Part shown: piece by piece, positions 8,970 to 16,344 of the stretch
Layout: every line of letters begins with the position of its first letter
Numbering within the stretch: the stretch's first letter is position 1
DNA from: Terriglobia bacterium
Lineage (GTDB): Bacteria > Acidobacteriota > Terriglobia > Bryobacterales > Bryobacteraceae
Reading direction: 5' to 3'
Length of the DNA: 64,000 bases
Assembly: GCA_020073305.1 (NCBI GenBank)
Contig: JAIQFK010000010.1
Coordinates: 1-64,000, forward strand
Notes under the pieces: generated by a model
Seen by the model: the letters and a program-made list of their open reading frames with translations, nothing else
What the model was told of the DNA's origin: nothing
The model's database searches: none
Position numbers and translations under genes: made by a program

Positions 8970-10037
8970 TCATTTCGATTCTGACTCCTGCAGCAACTGG
9001 CCGAGGTACCTACCCCACACTGACGGCAGCGAATGCGTGCGATGACCGCGCGTCTCATCGCTGATCGGGATCAGTATGAACCGGCCGCGCTTCACCTTCT
9101 GGATCTCGCGCTGCGCGATTCCCAACTCGGGAGGATTCACCAGGTCGTCGGCCGAGTTGATGGCCACGAGTGGAGCCTGGATCTTGCCAAGGTTCGGCTC
9201 CGGATTGTAGAAACGCGACGCCGCAAGAGCGTAGATCAGGTCATTGGCGTCCTCGCGCGCAACACGCTCCGGAATGGTCTTCTCCAGCATCGCATCGACG
9301 CTCTCGCGGGTGGGGTATTGCTTCTGCAACTGGAGCGGGCTGCTGGTCATGATCGTGAGGATAGACACGGCGCAGGTGAGTCCAGGGACCGGCTGCGTGG
9401 TGTATTCGCCGTTCTTCCATGCCGGATCGCGCTCAATAGCGTCGATGATTATTTTTCGGACCATCCGATTCTCGCCGCCGATCTCGACCGGCTGGCTGGC
9501 GAGCGGCATCAGCGCATCCATGAAATCCGGGTAGGTCTCGCCCCAGAGCCAGGTGTGCATGGCGCCCATGGACGTGCCCATCGCCAGCCGCAGATGGTTG
9601 ACACCGAGTCCTTCCGTGACGAGCAGGTACTGCGCCCGCACCATGTCGTCGTAGGTGTATTTTGGAAACCGCATGCGCAGGCCGTCGCTCGGCTTGCTCG
9701 ATTTGCCATGCCCGATGGCGTCGGGGAGGATGATATAGTGCTGAGCCGCGTCCAGCAGTTGGCCGGGTCCAAAGAGTTGGCCGGCGAATGCTTCCGTCAG
9801 GAACTGCGCTCCGGTGCCGCCGGTTCCGTGCATGATCAACACAGCGTTGCGCACGGCGCCCGAACCGGACCGCTCGGGCTTTCCGATGGTGGTGTAGTGC
9901 AGCCGCAGCTCGGGCAACGTCTCGCCGTTGGTCAAGCGGAAATCTCTGGCGATCCAGTCTCCTTCAACCGGCGCGGGATAATTCGCGGCCGCGAGCGCGC
10001 CGCATAGTGTGAAACCGAGCGTCAAATTTCTAAGCAT
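8970..10037 (-). CDS. Exported MetX-like alpha/beta hydrolase
   Basis: A 355-residue alpha/beta-hydrolase-fold protein of the homoserine O-acetyltransferase (MetX) type, with a signal peptide (about residues 1-18). The nucleophile is S156 in MGTSMGAMH, the acid is probably in INSADDLVNP, and the histidine in TRGHRTHSLPSVW. LHYTTIGKP and MHGTGGTGAQF are MetX-family blocks. Cytosolic MetX enzymes make methionine precursors. An exported copy more likely acts as an esterase or acyltransferase on an external substrate. It is followed upstream by an exported enolase-superfamily enzyme in the same orientation, 30 bases away, suggesting co-transcription. Confidence 0.85.
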   Translation of the reverse strand: MLRNLTLGFTLCGALAAANYPAPVEGDWIARDFRLTNGETLPELRLHYTTIGKPERSGSGAVRNAVLIMHGTGGTGAQFLTEAFAGQLFGPGQLLDAAQHYIILPDAIGHGKSSKPSDGLRMRFPKYTYDDMVRAQYLLVTEGLGVNHLRLAMGTSMGAMHTWLWGETYPDFMDALMPLASQPVEIGGENRMVRKIIIDAIERDPAWKNGEYTTQPVPGLTCAVSILTIMTSSPLQLQKQYPTRESVDAMLEKTIPERVAREDANDLIYALAASRFYNPEPNLGKIQAPLVAINSADDLVNPPELGIAQREIQKVKRGRFILIPISDETRGHRTHSLPSVWGRYLGQLLQESESK

Positions 10038-10067
10038 GGGTCCAAATCCTTGTGTGGTTGAGAAGAG

Positions 10068-11318
10068 CTACGCTGCCCCGTTCGGTCCCGTGCCCCAATA
10101 TTGTTCTCCCGGCGCCAGGTATTTCTTGAGGACATCCGGATTCAGATCGGCTCCAAGCCCGGGTTCCATCGGCACCTGTAAACGGCTTTTCCGCACAACC
10201 GGCGGATTGCCGGCGGCCATCTCTTCGACATAGCGGGTTGGCCGTCCCAGCGCGCTCTCGGAACGGTAAAAGTTCTGGATGGACGCGCCGAAGTGCGCGT
10301 TCGCGCAGGTCAGCACCAGGCTGCCGACGTTGTGCAGCGCCACCGGACTGCGGGTCAAAGCCGCGAAGTCCGCGATCTTCCGCGTCCCCGTGATCCCGCC
10401 CGCAAACGCCAGATCCGGGTGAACGATGTCCACCGCCTGGTTGTCCAGGAACGGCCGGAACCCGCGAACCAGCTCAAGCTTTTCGCCGGTGAGGATGGGA
10501 ATGCGCGAGGCCCGTTTCAGCGCGATCCATCCTTCCGAATACGGAACGTTCAGCGGGTCCTCGAGAAACAGCGGATCCATCGGCTCCACGGCCTTGGCCA
10601 CGGCGATGGCGCTCGGCGTATCGAATTCGTTGTGGCAGTGCACCGCGATTTCGATCTCGTCACCGACGGCCTCGCGGACATTCGAATACGCGCGCGCGAT
10701 CTTACGCAATTGCCCGTGATCGAGCGTGGCCGTGTACCGCGCCGGGGGCACTCCGATCACCGGGTCGATGCTGTTCTTGAAGGCATCGAAGCCCTCGGGC
10801 ATTTGTTTCACGCGTTGCGCCCACGCCCGGCACGAACCCGGGTCGAGCATGTCCAGATCGAGCCCGTGCGAATACATCCGGATCGAATCGGTGAACGGGC
10901 CGCCCAGTAGGACGCACACCGGAAGCCCGGTGATTTTCCCGGCGAGGTCCCATAGGGCGATGTCGATGCCGCTGACGGTCGGAATGTGCGCAACGTAGGT
11001 GTGCATCAGCGTGCTCATGCTGTGAAAATGCTGTTCGATGGCAAGTGGATCTTTGCCAATGAGCAGTGGCTTCATGGTTTCGATGCGCGCTCGCGCCATG
11101 GGCCCGGTGGATCCGGCCTCGCCGTAACCAACCAGGCCCGCGTCGGTAATAACGCGGATGAGACAATTGCCGGTTTGCGTGCGCAGCGCCATCGCCTGAA
11201 TGTCGCTGATCTTGACCTTGCTCCGATAAGGCGCCGCCAGCGCCTCGAAACGGCTCAGGGAAGCGCCAACTGCGGCAAGCTTCAACAAATCGCGACGGGT
11301 CCACCTGGGAGTCATCAT
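10068..11318 (-). CDS. Tat-exported mandelate racemase/enolase-superfamily enzyme
   Basis: A 416-residue protein with a twin-arginine signal (TRRDLLKLAAVGASL, about residues 7-21). The enolase-superfamily barrel follows. The N-terminal capping domain has RVITDAGLVGYGEAG. Likely metal-binding acids sit in EIAVHCHNEFDT, LFLEDPLN and ILTGEKL, and the C-terminal VDIVHPDLAFAGGITGTRKI is typical of sugar-acid dehydratases. It most resembles galactonate/mannonate dehydratase-type members, but the substrate is not certain. A GGAGG lies five bases before the ATG at 11318. It probably works in the periplasm with the neighbouring MetX-like hydrolase. Confidence 0.87.
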   Translation of the reverse strand: MMTPRWTRRDLLKLAAVGASLSRFEALAAPYRSKVKISDIQAMALRTQTGNCLIRVITDAGLVGYGEAGSTGPMARARIETMKPLLIGKDPLAIEQHFHSMSTLMHTYVAHIPTVSGIDIALWDLAGKITGLPVCVLLGGPFTDSIRMYSHGLDLDMLDPGSCRAWAQRVKQMPEGFDAFKNSIDPVIGVPPARYTATLDHGQLRKIARAYSNVREAVGDEIEIAVHCHNEFDTPSAIAVAKAVEPMDPLFLEDPLNVPYSEGWIALKRASRIPILTGEKLELVRGFRPFLDNQAVDIVHPDLAFAGGITGTRKIADFAALTRSPVALHNVGSLVLTCANAHFGASIQNFYRSESALGRPTRYVEEMAAGNPPVVRKSRLQVPMEPGLGADLNPDVLKKYLAPGEQYWGTGPNGAA

Positions 11319-11373
11319 CAAGTCCTCCGGTGTGCCAGCTTATCGCGTTTTCAGGGGAAGGGAAGTGCGCCGT

Positions 11374-11769
11374 TTATCCCGCCGCGCGCAAAGCATGGGG
11401 CGCTGCAGTGTCAGCCTCTAAGACCTCGCGAATGCGGCGGAGGAGGGTAGCCGGCGAGAACGGCTTGGCCAGAAAGGCAGCACCGTCCTCCAGGAGTCCG
11501 TTTCCCAGCAGGGTCTCCCGCGGGTAGCCCGAGATGAACAGCACCGGCACGTGGGGGCACAGAATCCTCAGATGATCGGCGACGGCTGAAGGAGCTTGCC
11601 CATCGATGCATACGTCGGCAATCACAAGATCTATGCTTGATTTCGCGTGATCGGCGGCCGCCTGGAGGGTCGCGGCTTCGACGACGCGCCAGCCGGTGGC
11701 CCCTCGGAGAATCAGTGCAGTGATTTTGAGGACAGCAGGTTCGTCATCTAGCAGAAGTATGGTTTTCAC
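11374..11769 (-). CDS. Single-domain response regulator
   Basis: A 131-residue stand-alone receiver domain starting VKTILLLDDEP, with the acidic pair D-D, the phospho-acceptor aspartate in VIADVCIDG, the serine in LFISGYP and the lysine in FLAKPF. There is no output domain, so it would act through protein contacts or as a phosphate sink. I prefer the GTG at 11769 because ggagcg lies just upstream and the domain begins there. A GTG at 11805 would add 12 residues. No kinase gene is adjacent. Confidence 0.85.
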   Translation of the reverse strand: MKTILLLDDEPAVLKITALILRGATGWRVVEAATLQAAADHAKSSIDLVIADVCIDGQAPSAVADHLRILCPHVPVLFISGYPRETLLGNGLLEDGAAFLAKPFSPATLLRRIREVLEADTAAPHALRAAG

Positions 11770-11883
11770 CGGTGGCGCTCCGCGTAATGGAATAACGTAT
11801 ACCACAGTTGAGGGGTACTGTTCCAGGAAAATTCTTATCTTATAGGATTAATCCTGTTTCTTCGGCCTGAGACAATGTGGGGA

Positions 11884-12378
11884 ATGGAAGGAATCAGGAT
11901 TTTTGTAACGGGCGGAACGTTCGACAAGGAGTACGACGAGCTTACCGGCAAGCTTTATTTCAAAGATTCTCACCTGCCGGAGATGTTGAAGCTGGGGCGG
12001 GCGAACCTGAAGTTGGAAGTGCGCACGCTGATGATGATCGACAGCCTGGAGATGACGGCGGCTGCCCGGAACCTGATCCTGGAGCAGTGCCGCGCGGCGC
12101 CGGAGAGCCGGATGGTGATCACGCACGGGACCGATACCATGGTGACGACAGCACAGATGCTGGCGGCCCACATCAAGGACAAGACGATTGTGCTGACAGG
12201 CGCCATGGTGCCGTACAAATTCGGCAGCTCCGACGGCCTGTTTAATTTGGGTAGCGCTCTGGCGTTTGCGCAGACGCTCGCGCCCGGGGTCTACATCGCG
12301 ATGAACGGGCGCTATTTTCGCGCGGACCAAGTCCGCAAGAATCGCGAAAACGGAATATTCGAGGAGCCTGCAAGCTAG
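11884..12378 (+). CDS. Short single-domain asparaginase-family protein
   Basis: A 164-residue protein matching only the N-terminal domain of L-asparaginase. It keeps the first catalytic threonine in VTGGTFDKEYD, the second Thr-Asp pair in THGTDTM, and the lysine in GAMVPYKFGSSDG. Normal type I/II enzymes have about 320-340 residues with a second domain that completes the dimer active site. That domain is missing here and the frame ends cleanly, with no remnant before the convergent gene. Similar short versions are known as hypothetical asparaginases, so this is probably a stable form and not a truncation. An upstream ATG at 11875 is possible. Confidence 0.8.
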   Translation: MEGIRIFVTGGTFDKEYDELTGKLYFKDSHLPEMLKLGRANLKLEVRTLMMIDSLEMTAAARNLILEQCRAAPESRMVITHGTDTMVTTAQMLAAHIKDKTIVLTGAMVPYKFGSSDGLFNLGSALAFAQTLAPGVYIAMNGRYFRADQVRKNRENGIFEEPAS

Positions 12379-13358
12379 GAATGGCCGAGGACGGGATGCG
12401 GCCGGTAGGGTTCGGCGAGCGATTCCAGTTCCGCTGCGTCCAGCTTGAGACTCAACGCAGCGACGGAATCGTCAAGGTGCTGCATCTTGCTTGCGCCGAT
12501 GATGGGCGCCGTGACTCCGGGCTGGTGGAGCACCCAGGCCAGCGCCACCTGCGCATTAGGCACACCGTGCTTTTTCGCAACGTCGGTTAACCGATCGACG
12601 ACCGCGAAGTCTGACTCTTGATAATACATACTGTGCGCGTAGCTATCGGTCTTGGCGCGGATGGTGTCTCCAAAACCCTCCGGGCGGCGATTCCCGGCAA
12701 GAAAGCCACGCGCCAGAGGACTCCACGGCACAAGTCCGATGCGCTCTTCGCGGCACAGCGGAATCATTTCGCGCTCTTCTTCGCGATAAATCAGGTTGTA
12801 GTGATTTTGCATGCTCACAAAGCGCGTCAAGTTGAGCCGGTCCGCCAGGTGAAGCATCTTCGCGAATTGCCAGGCGTACATGGAAGAAGCGCCGATGTAT
12901 CGCGCTTTGCCCATCTTTACGACATCGTGCAAGGCGGCCATGGTCTCTTCGATGGGGGTTTGAGAGTCGAAGCGGTGGATCTGGTAGAGATCGACGTAGT
13001 CGGCGCCGAGCCGCCGCAGGCTGTCGTCGACGGCGTGGAAGATATGCTTGCGCGAGAGGCCTCGCTGGTTCGGATCGTCACCCATCGGATTGAACACCTT
13101 GGTGGCGATGACCAGGCGGTCGCGCGACGGGCCAAAATCTTTCAGGGCGCGGCCCAGAATCTGTTCGCTCACGCCGTCTGAGTACATGTCAGCGGTATCG
13201 AAGAAGTTGATACCCAGCTCCAGCGCGCGGCGGATGAACGGCCGGCTCTCCTCTTCTTCGAGCACCCACTCTCTCCAGCGCTTGGCGCCGTAGGTCATGG
13301 CGCCCAGGCAAATCCGCGAAACTTTCAAGCCGCACGAACCCAGATTGACGTAATCCAT
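12375..13358 (-). CDS. Aldo/keto reductase
   Basis: A 327-residue NADPH-dependent oxidoreductase of the aldo/keto reductase fold (YajO/AKR11-like). The catalytic residues are visible: aspartate in FFDTADMYSDG, tyrosine in the same block, lysine in VIATKVF, and histidine in YQIHRFD. SSMYAWQF and VPWSPLARGFLAG are family blocks, and the C-terminal PIIGASKMQHL binds the NADPH phosphate. An aaggag sits directly before the ATG. The 3' end overlaps the asparaginase-like gene by four bases. The likely substrates are small carbonyls. Confidence 0.92.
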   Translation of the reverse strand: MDYVNLGSCGLKVSRICLGAMTYGAKRWREWVLEEEESRPFIRRALELGINFFDTADMYSDGVSEQILGRALKDFGPSRDRLVIATKVFNPMGDDPNQRGLSRKHIFHAVDDSLRRLGADYVDLYQIHRFDSQTPIEETMAALHDVVKMGKARYIGASSMYAWQFAKMLHLADRLNLTRFVSMQNHYNLIYREEEREMIPLCREERIGLVPWSPLARGFLAGNRRPEGFGDTIRAKTDSYAHSMYYQESDFAVVDRLTDVAKKHGVPNAQVALAWVLHQPGVTAPIIGASKMQHLDDSVAALSLKLDAAELESLAEPYRPHPVLGHS

Positions 13359-13407
13359 ACTCCTTCTTCGATACCACGGTGGCCCGCCGGGCCGCCAGAA
13401 AAGGGGA

Positions 13408-13413
13408 TAGAAT
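13408..13413 (+). promoter_or_regulatory. -10 box, leaderless arrangement
   Basis: TAGAAT followed by seven bases and then ATG at 13421. No Shine-Dalgarno sequence is present. Confidence 0.5.
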
Positions 13414-13420
13414 TGGGGCC

Positions 13421-14119
13421 ATGGAGTGGCGAGCGCAAAACCAGCCGACGGCGACTCGCCTTGCGTCGTTCATGCCGGTTGCGGCGCTCGTTGCATTCGC
13501 GGCGCCGGCCGTGCACCAGGGGTGGCTGGTTCCCGCGCAGGCGGAGGACGCGCCGAAGCAACTAGCGGCCGGGAAGCTTCTGGTAGCCCGCCGCAGCCTT
13601 CAAGATCCGAACTTCGCCCAGACGGTCATCCTGCTGGTCGAGCACAGTGACGACGAGGGGACCGTAGGGCTGATCCTCAACCGCCAGACGAAAATCCCAT
13701 TGTCCCGACTCTCCAAAGAACTCGAAGGCGCCAAAGGCCGTTCGGAACCGCTATATCTGGGTGGCCCGGTCCAGACCGACAGCATCATGGCGCTGGTTCG
13801 GAGCCGCAGCAAACCCGAAGAGTCCAAACGTGTGCTTGCCGATATTTACGTGATTTCGAGCAAAGGGGGCCTGGAGAAAACCATCACATCGGGGCCAGCG
13901 CCGGGCACATTGCATCTCTACCTGGGTTACGCAGGATGGGACGCCGGACAACTGGAGTGGGAACTGGAGATGGACGCTTGGAACGTGCTGCCCGCCACTG
14001 CCGGTATGGTGTTTGATGCGCATCCCGAGACGCTGTGGTCGCGCCTGGTGGACCAGGAAGAACTCCAGGTGGCGCATGCCCGCCACCTCCAGTCCGCTGC
14101 CCTGACGGATATCCTGTAA
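13421..14119 (+). CDS. YqgE/AlgH-family protein with N-terminal membrane segment
   Basis: A 232-residue protein of the UPF0301 (YqgE/AlgH) family. The core begins around residue 38: GKLLVARRSLQDPNFAQTVI, VGLILNRQTKIPL, YLGGPVQ, and LYLGYAGWDAGQLEWELEM, all family blocks. The usual family members have about 185 residues and are cytosolic. Here an extra N-terminal hydrophobic stretch (FMPVAALVAFAAPAVH, about residues 17-32) suggests export or membrane anchoring. The biochemical role of the family is unknown. Confidence 0.85.
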   Translation: MEWRAQNQPTATRLASFMPVAALVAFAAPAVHQGWLVPAQAEDAPKQLAAGKLLVARRSLQDPNFAQTVILLVEHSDDEGTVGLILNRQTKIPLSRLSKELEGAKGRSEPLYLGGPVQTDSIMALVRSRSKPEESKRVLADIYVISSKGGLEKTITSGPAPGTLHLYLGYAGWDAGQLEWELEMDAWNVLPATAGMVFDAHPETLWSRLVDQEELQVAHARHLQSAALTDIL

Positions 14120-14202
14120 CGCCTAGCATTTACGTATAGCTTTAGGGTTGGCACCTGATTGTCGGGACCGCGGGGATCTTCTATCCTAGGGAGATTAGTG
14201 CT

Positions 14203-15669
14203 ATGGGAGTCATCTCCGATAAACAGCCCGCGGCATCGACGGCTGGGACCGGAGCGGATGGCCTCACCCCCCTGTTTGTCGATCTCGACGGCACGCTTCT
14301 ACTCACCGATACCCTGGCCGAGATGGCGGTGCACTTCGTCAGGACTCTGCCATGGAAAGCGCCGCTGCTTTTGTTTTGGCTGATCCGAGGACGCGCCTAC
14401 CTGAAGAGCCGGCTGGCGGAATATTGGACACCGAATCCGGCCACCCTCCCGATCAACGAAGATTTACTTGGGTTCTTGCGGAACGAACGCCTTAACGGAC
14501 GAACGCTGATACTGGCCACGGCCTCGCCGGAGCGTGTTGCGAAGGACATCGCGGACTATTTCGGAATCTTCAGCGGCGTGCTGGCGACGTCAGAAACCGT
14601 GAACCTGAAGGGACAGCGAAAGGCGGCGGCCATCCAGTCCATGGCGGGCGAGAGATTCCTGTACGCGGGCAACTCGACCACGGATTTCGCGATCTGGCGC
14701 CAGTCTGCTGGAGCGGTGCTGGCGGGCGCACCGCGAAATTTTGCGAGCCGTTTGAAGAAAAACTCGATTCCCGTTCTGGCGACCTTCCCGCGGCCTCCGA
14801 GGCGACTCTGGCGGATTCTGCGAGCGCATCAATGGGTGAAGAACGTGTTGATCTTTCTGCCCATTGCAACATCGCACCGGTTCTTCGAGGCCACAGTCCT
14901 CCGCACGGCCCTTATGGCCTTCGCGGCATTTTCTCTGACTGCGTCCGCCATCTACATTGTGAATGACATCCTGGACGTTGAGTCGGACCGCGCGCATCCC
15001 CACAAGAAGTTGCGGCCCTTTGCGTCCGGTTCTGTTCCACTGGTGTGGGGCTTGGCCGCTGCGGCCTGTTTGCTGTTGCTGAGCGCAGGCCTCTCCCTTG
15101 CATTGCCCGTGAATGCGCGATGGCTGCTGGCTGCCTACCTGGCAGGGACCATGGCGTATTCGCTCAAGCTCAAGAGAATGCTGTTCGCGGATGTTCTGGC
15201 GCTCGCGGCTTTCTACACGATGCGGGTTCTGTTTGGCGGCGCGGCGACGAACATCACGATATCCAGTTGGACGCTGGCTTTCTTCATGTTTGTCTTCCTG
15301 TCGCTGGCCATGACGAAGAGGTTGAGCGAGCTGCGATTGAAATCGGCCGCGCAAGACACGGACCTGCTGCCGGGCCGCGGCTACCAGGTGGTCGACATTC
15401 CACAGATCACCGGATTGGCGGCTGCCAGCAGTTATGCGAGCGTGCTGGTCTTCGCGTTATACATCAACAGCCCCGAAGCCACCGCGCTCTACCACCATCC
15501 TCACCGTTTGTGGCTGATTTGTCCTTTCCTCATCTACTGGCTGAGCCGGTTTCTGTTGATCTCCAATCGCGGCACTTTGCACCACGATCCCATCGTTTTT
15601 GCGACGCGGGACCGGGTGAGCTACCTGGTGGCGTTCTGCGTCGCAGTAATCGTCCTTTTCAGTATTTGA
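14203..15669 (+). CDS. HAD phosphatase-UbiA prenyltransferase fusion
   Basis: A 488-residue two-domain protein. Residues 22-195 are a HAD-superfamily phosphatase (FVDLDGTLLLTD with the D27-x-D29 pair, later LATASPE and YAGNSTTDFAIW). From about residue 205 comes a polytopic UbiA-type prenyltransferase with the first aspartate motif N254-D-I-L-D-V-E-S-D and many membrane segments. Such fusions resemble decaprenyl-phosphate phosphoribosyltransferase (DPPR synthase, UbiA family) of arabinose-precursor synthesis, where the phosphatase could act on the phosphoribosyl product. That product assignment is inference. No other genes of the pathway are in the window. Confidence 0.85.
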   Translation: MGVISDKQPAASTAGTGADGLTPLFVDLDGTLLLTDTLAEMAVHFVRTLPWKAPLLLFWLIRGRAYLKSRLAEYWTPNPATLPINEDLLGFLRNERLNGRTLILATASPERVAKDIADYFGIFSGVLATSETVNLKGQRKAAAIQSMAGERFLYAGNSTTDFAIWRQSAGAVLAGAPRNFASRLKKNSIPVLATFPRPPRRLWRILRAHQWVKNVLIFLPIATSHRFFEATVLRTALMAFAAFSLTASAIYIVNDILDVESDRAHPHKKLRPFASGSVPLVWGLAAAACLLLLSAGLSLALPVNARWLLAAYLAGTMAYSLKLKRMLFADVLALAAFYTMRVLFGGAATNITISSWTLAFFMFVFLSLAMTKRLSELRLKSAAQDTDLLPGRGYQVVDIPQITGLAAASSYASVLVFALYINSPEATALYHHPHRLWLICPFLIYWLSRFLLISNRGTLHHDPIVFATRDRVSYLVAFCVAVIVLFSI

Positions 15670-15737
15670 GCCCCCGCCGCCTGCCCCCCATTGCTCTCCT
15701 GGCTGTGGTGGGTTATGAATGGTTCGCGAGGTAAATC

Positions 15738-16268
15738 ATGAAGACCAGTCTGTTCACGATCCTGGCGCTCTCGCTCCCCGCGCTCGCCCAAACAACCGTC
15801 AAAGACGCACTGGTGAAGCATTGGAAGACGTCGGGTGAATTCACCATAGCCGTAGCGAAGGCCATGCCCGCCGAGAGCTACAATTTCCGTCCGAATCCGG
15901 AGGAGATGAGCTTCGGCCAGTTGATGGCGCACATTGCGGGAGTCAATCTGAACGCCTGCGCCAACGCCAGCGGAATGGCGCGGCCGGCGCTCCCGCCCAA
16001 AATCGCGGAGTGGGCGAAGGACACCAAAAAGGTGGACGTCGATCGAGAGACGGCTCTCCAGTTTCTGAGCGACTCCTTCGATTTCTGCGACAAGGCCGTC
16101 GCCTCGATGACGCCGGAGCGCATGGATACGGTGGTGGGCCCGCCGGCGCGAAATCTGACCGGCTTCGAATGGCTGTGGGCCTACTTCACACACACGGCGC
16201 ATCACCGGGGGCAGGCGGAAGTTTACCTGCGCGTGAAGGGAATCAAGCCGCCGGACTATAGGTTTTAG
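15738..16268 (+). CDS. Exported DinB-family protein
   Basis: A 176-residue four-helix-bundle protein of the DinB/DfsB family with a signal peptide (about residues 1-18). Metal-binding histidines are placed as expected: H in VKHWKTSG, H in LMAHIAG and the pair in HTAHHRGQ. Family members include thiol transferases that use small thiol cofactors, and many of unknown function. Exported versions are common in acidobacteria. A gaggt sequence before the ATG serves as a ribosome-binding site. Confidence 0.85.
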   Translation: MKTSLFTILALSLPALAQTTVKDALVKHWKTSGEFTIAVAKAMPAESYNFRPNPEEMSFGQLMAHIAGVNLNACANASGMARPALPPKIAEWAKDTKKVDVDRETALQFLSDSFDFCDKAVASMTPERMDTVVGPPARNLTGFEWLWAYFTHTAHHRGQAEVYLRVKGIKPPDYRF

Positions 16269-16344
16269 AAAAATCCAAACTGAACGAGGGCTATAGATGA
16301 CTGCTGGTTCTGGGTAAACAAGCAACGGAACTGAAGGAGGGCGT

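Noticed and set aside
9033-10007. Plus-strand open frame of about 324 codons
   Set aside because: Antisense to the MetX-like hydrolase, which has all catalytic residues.
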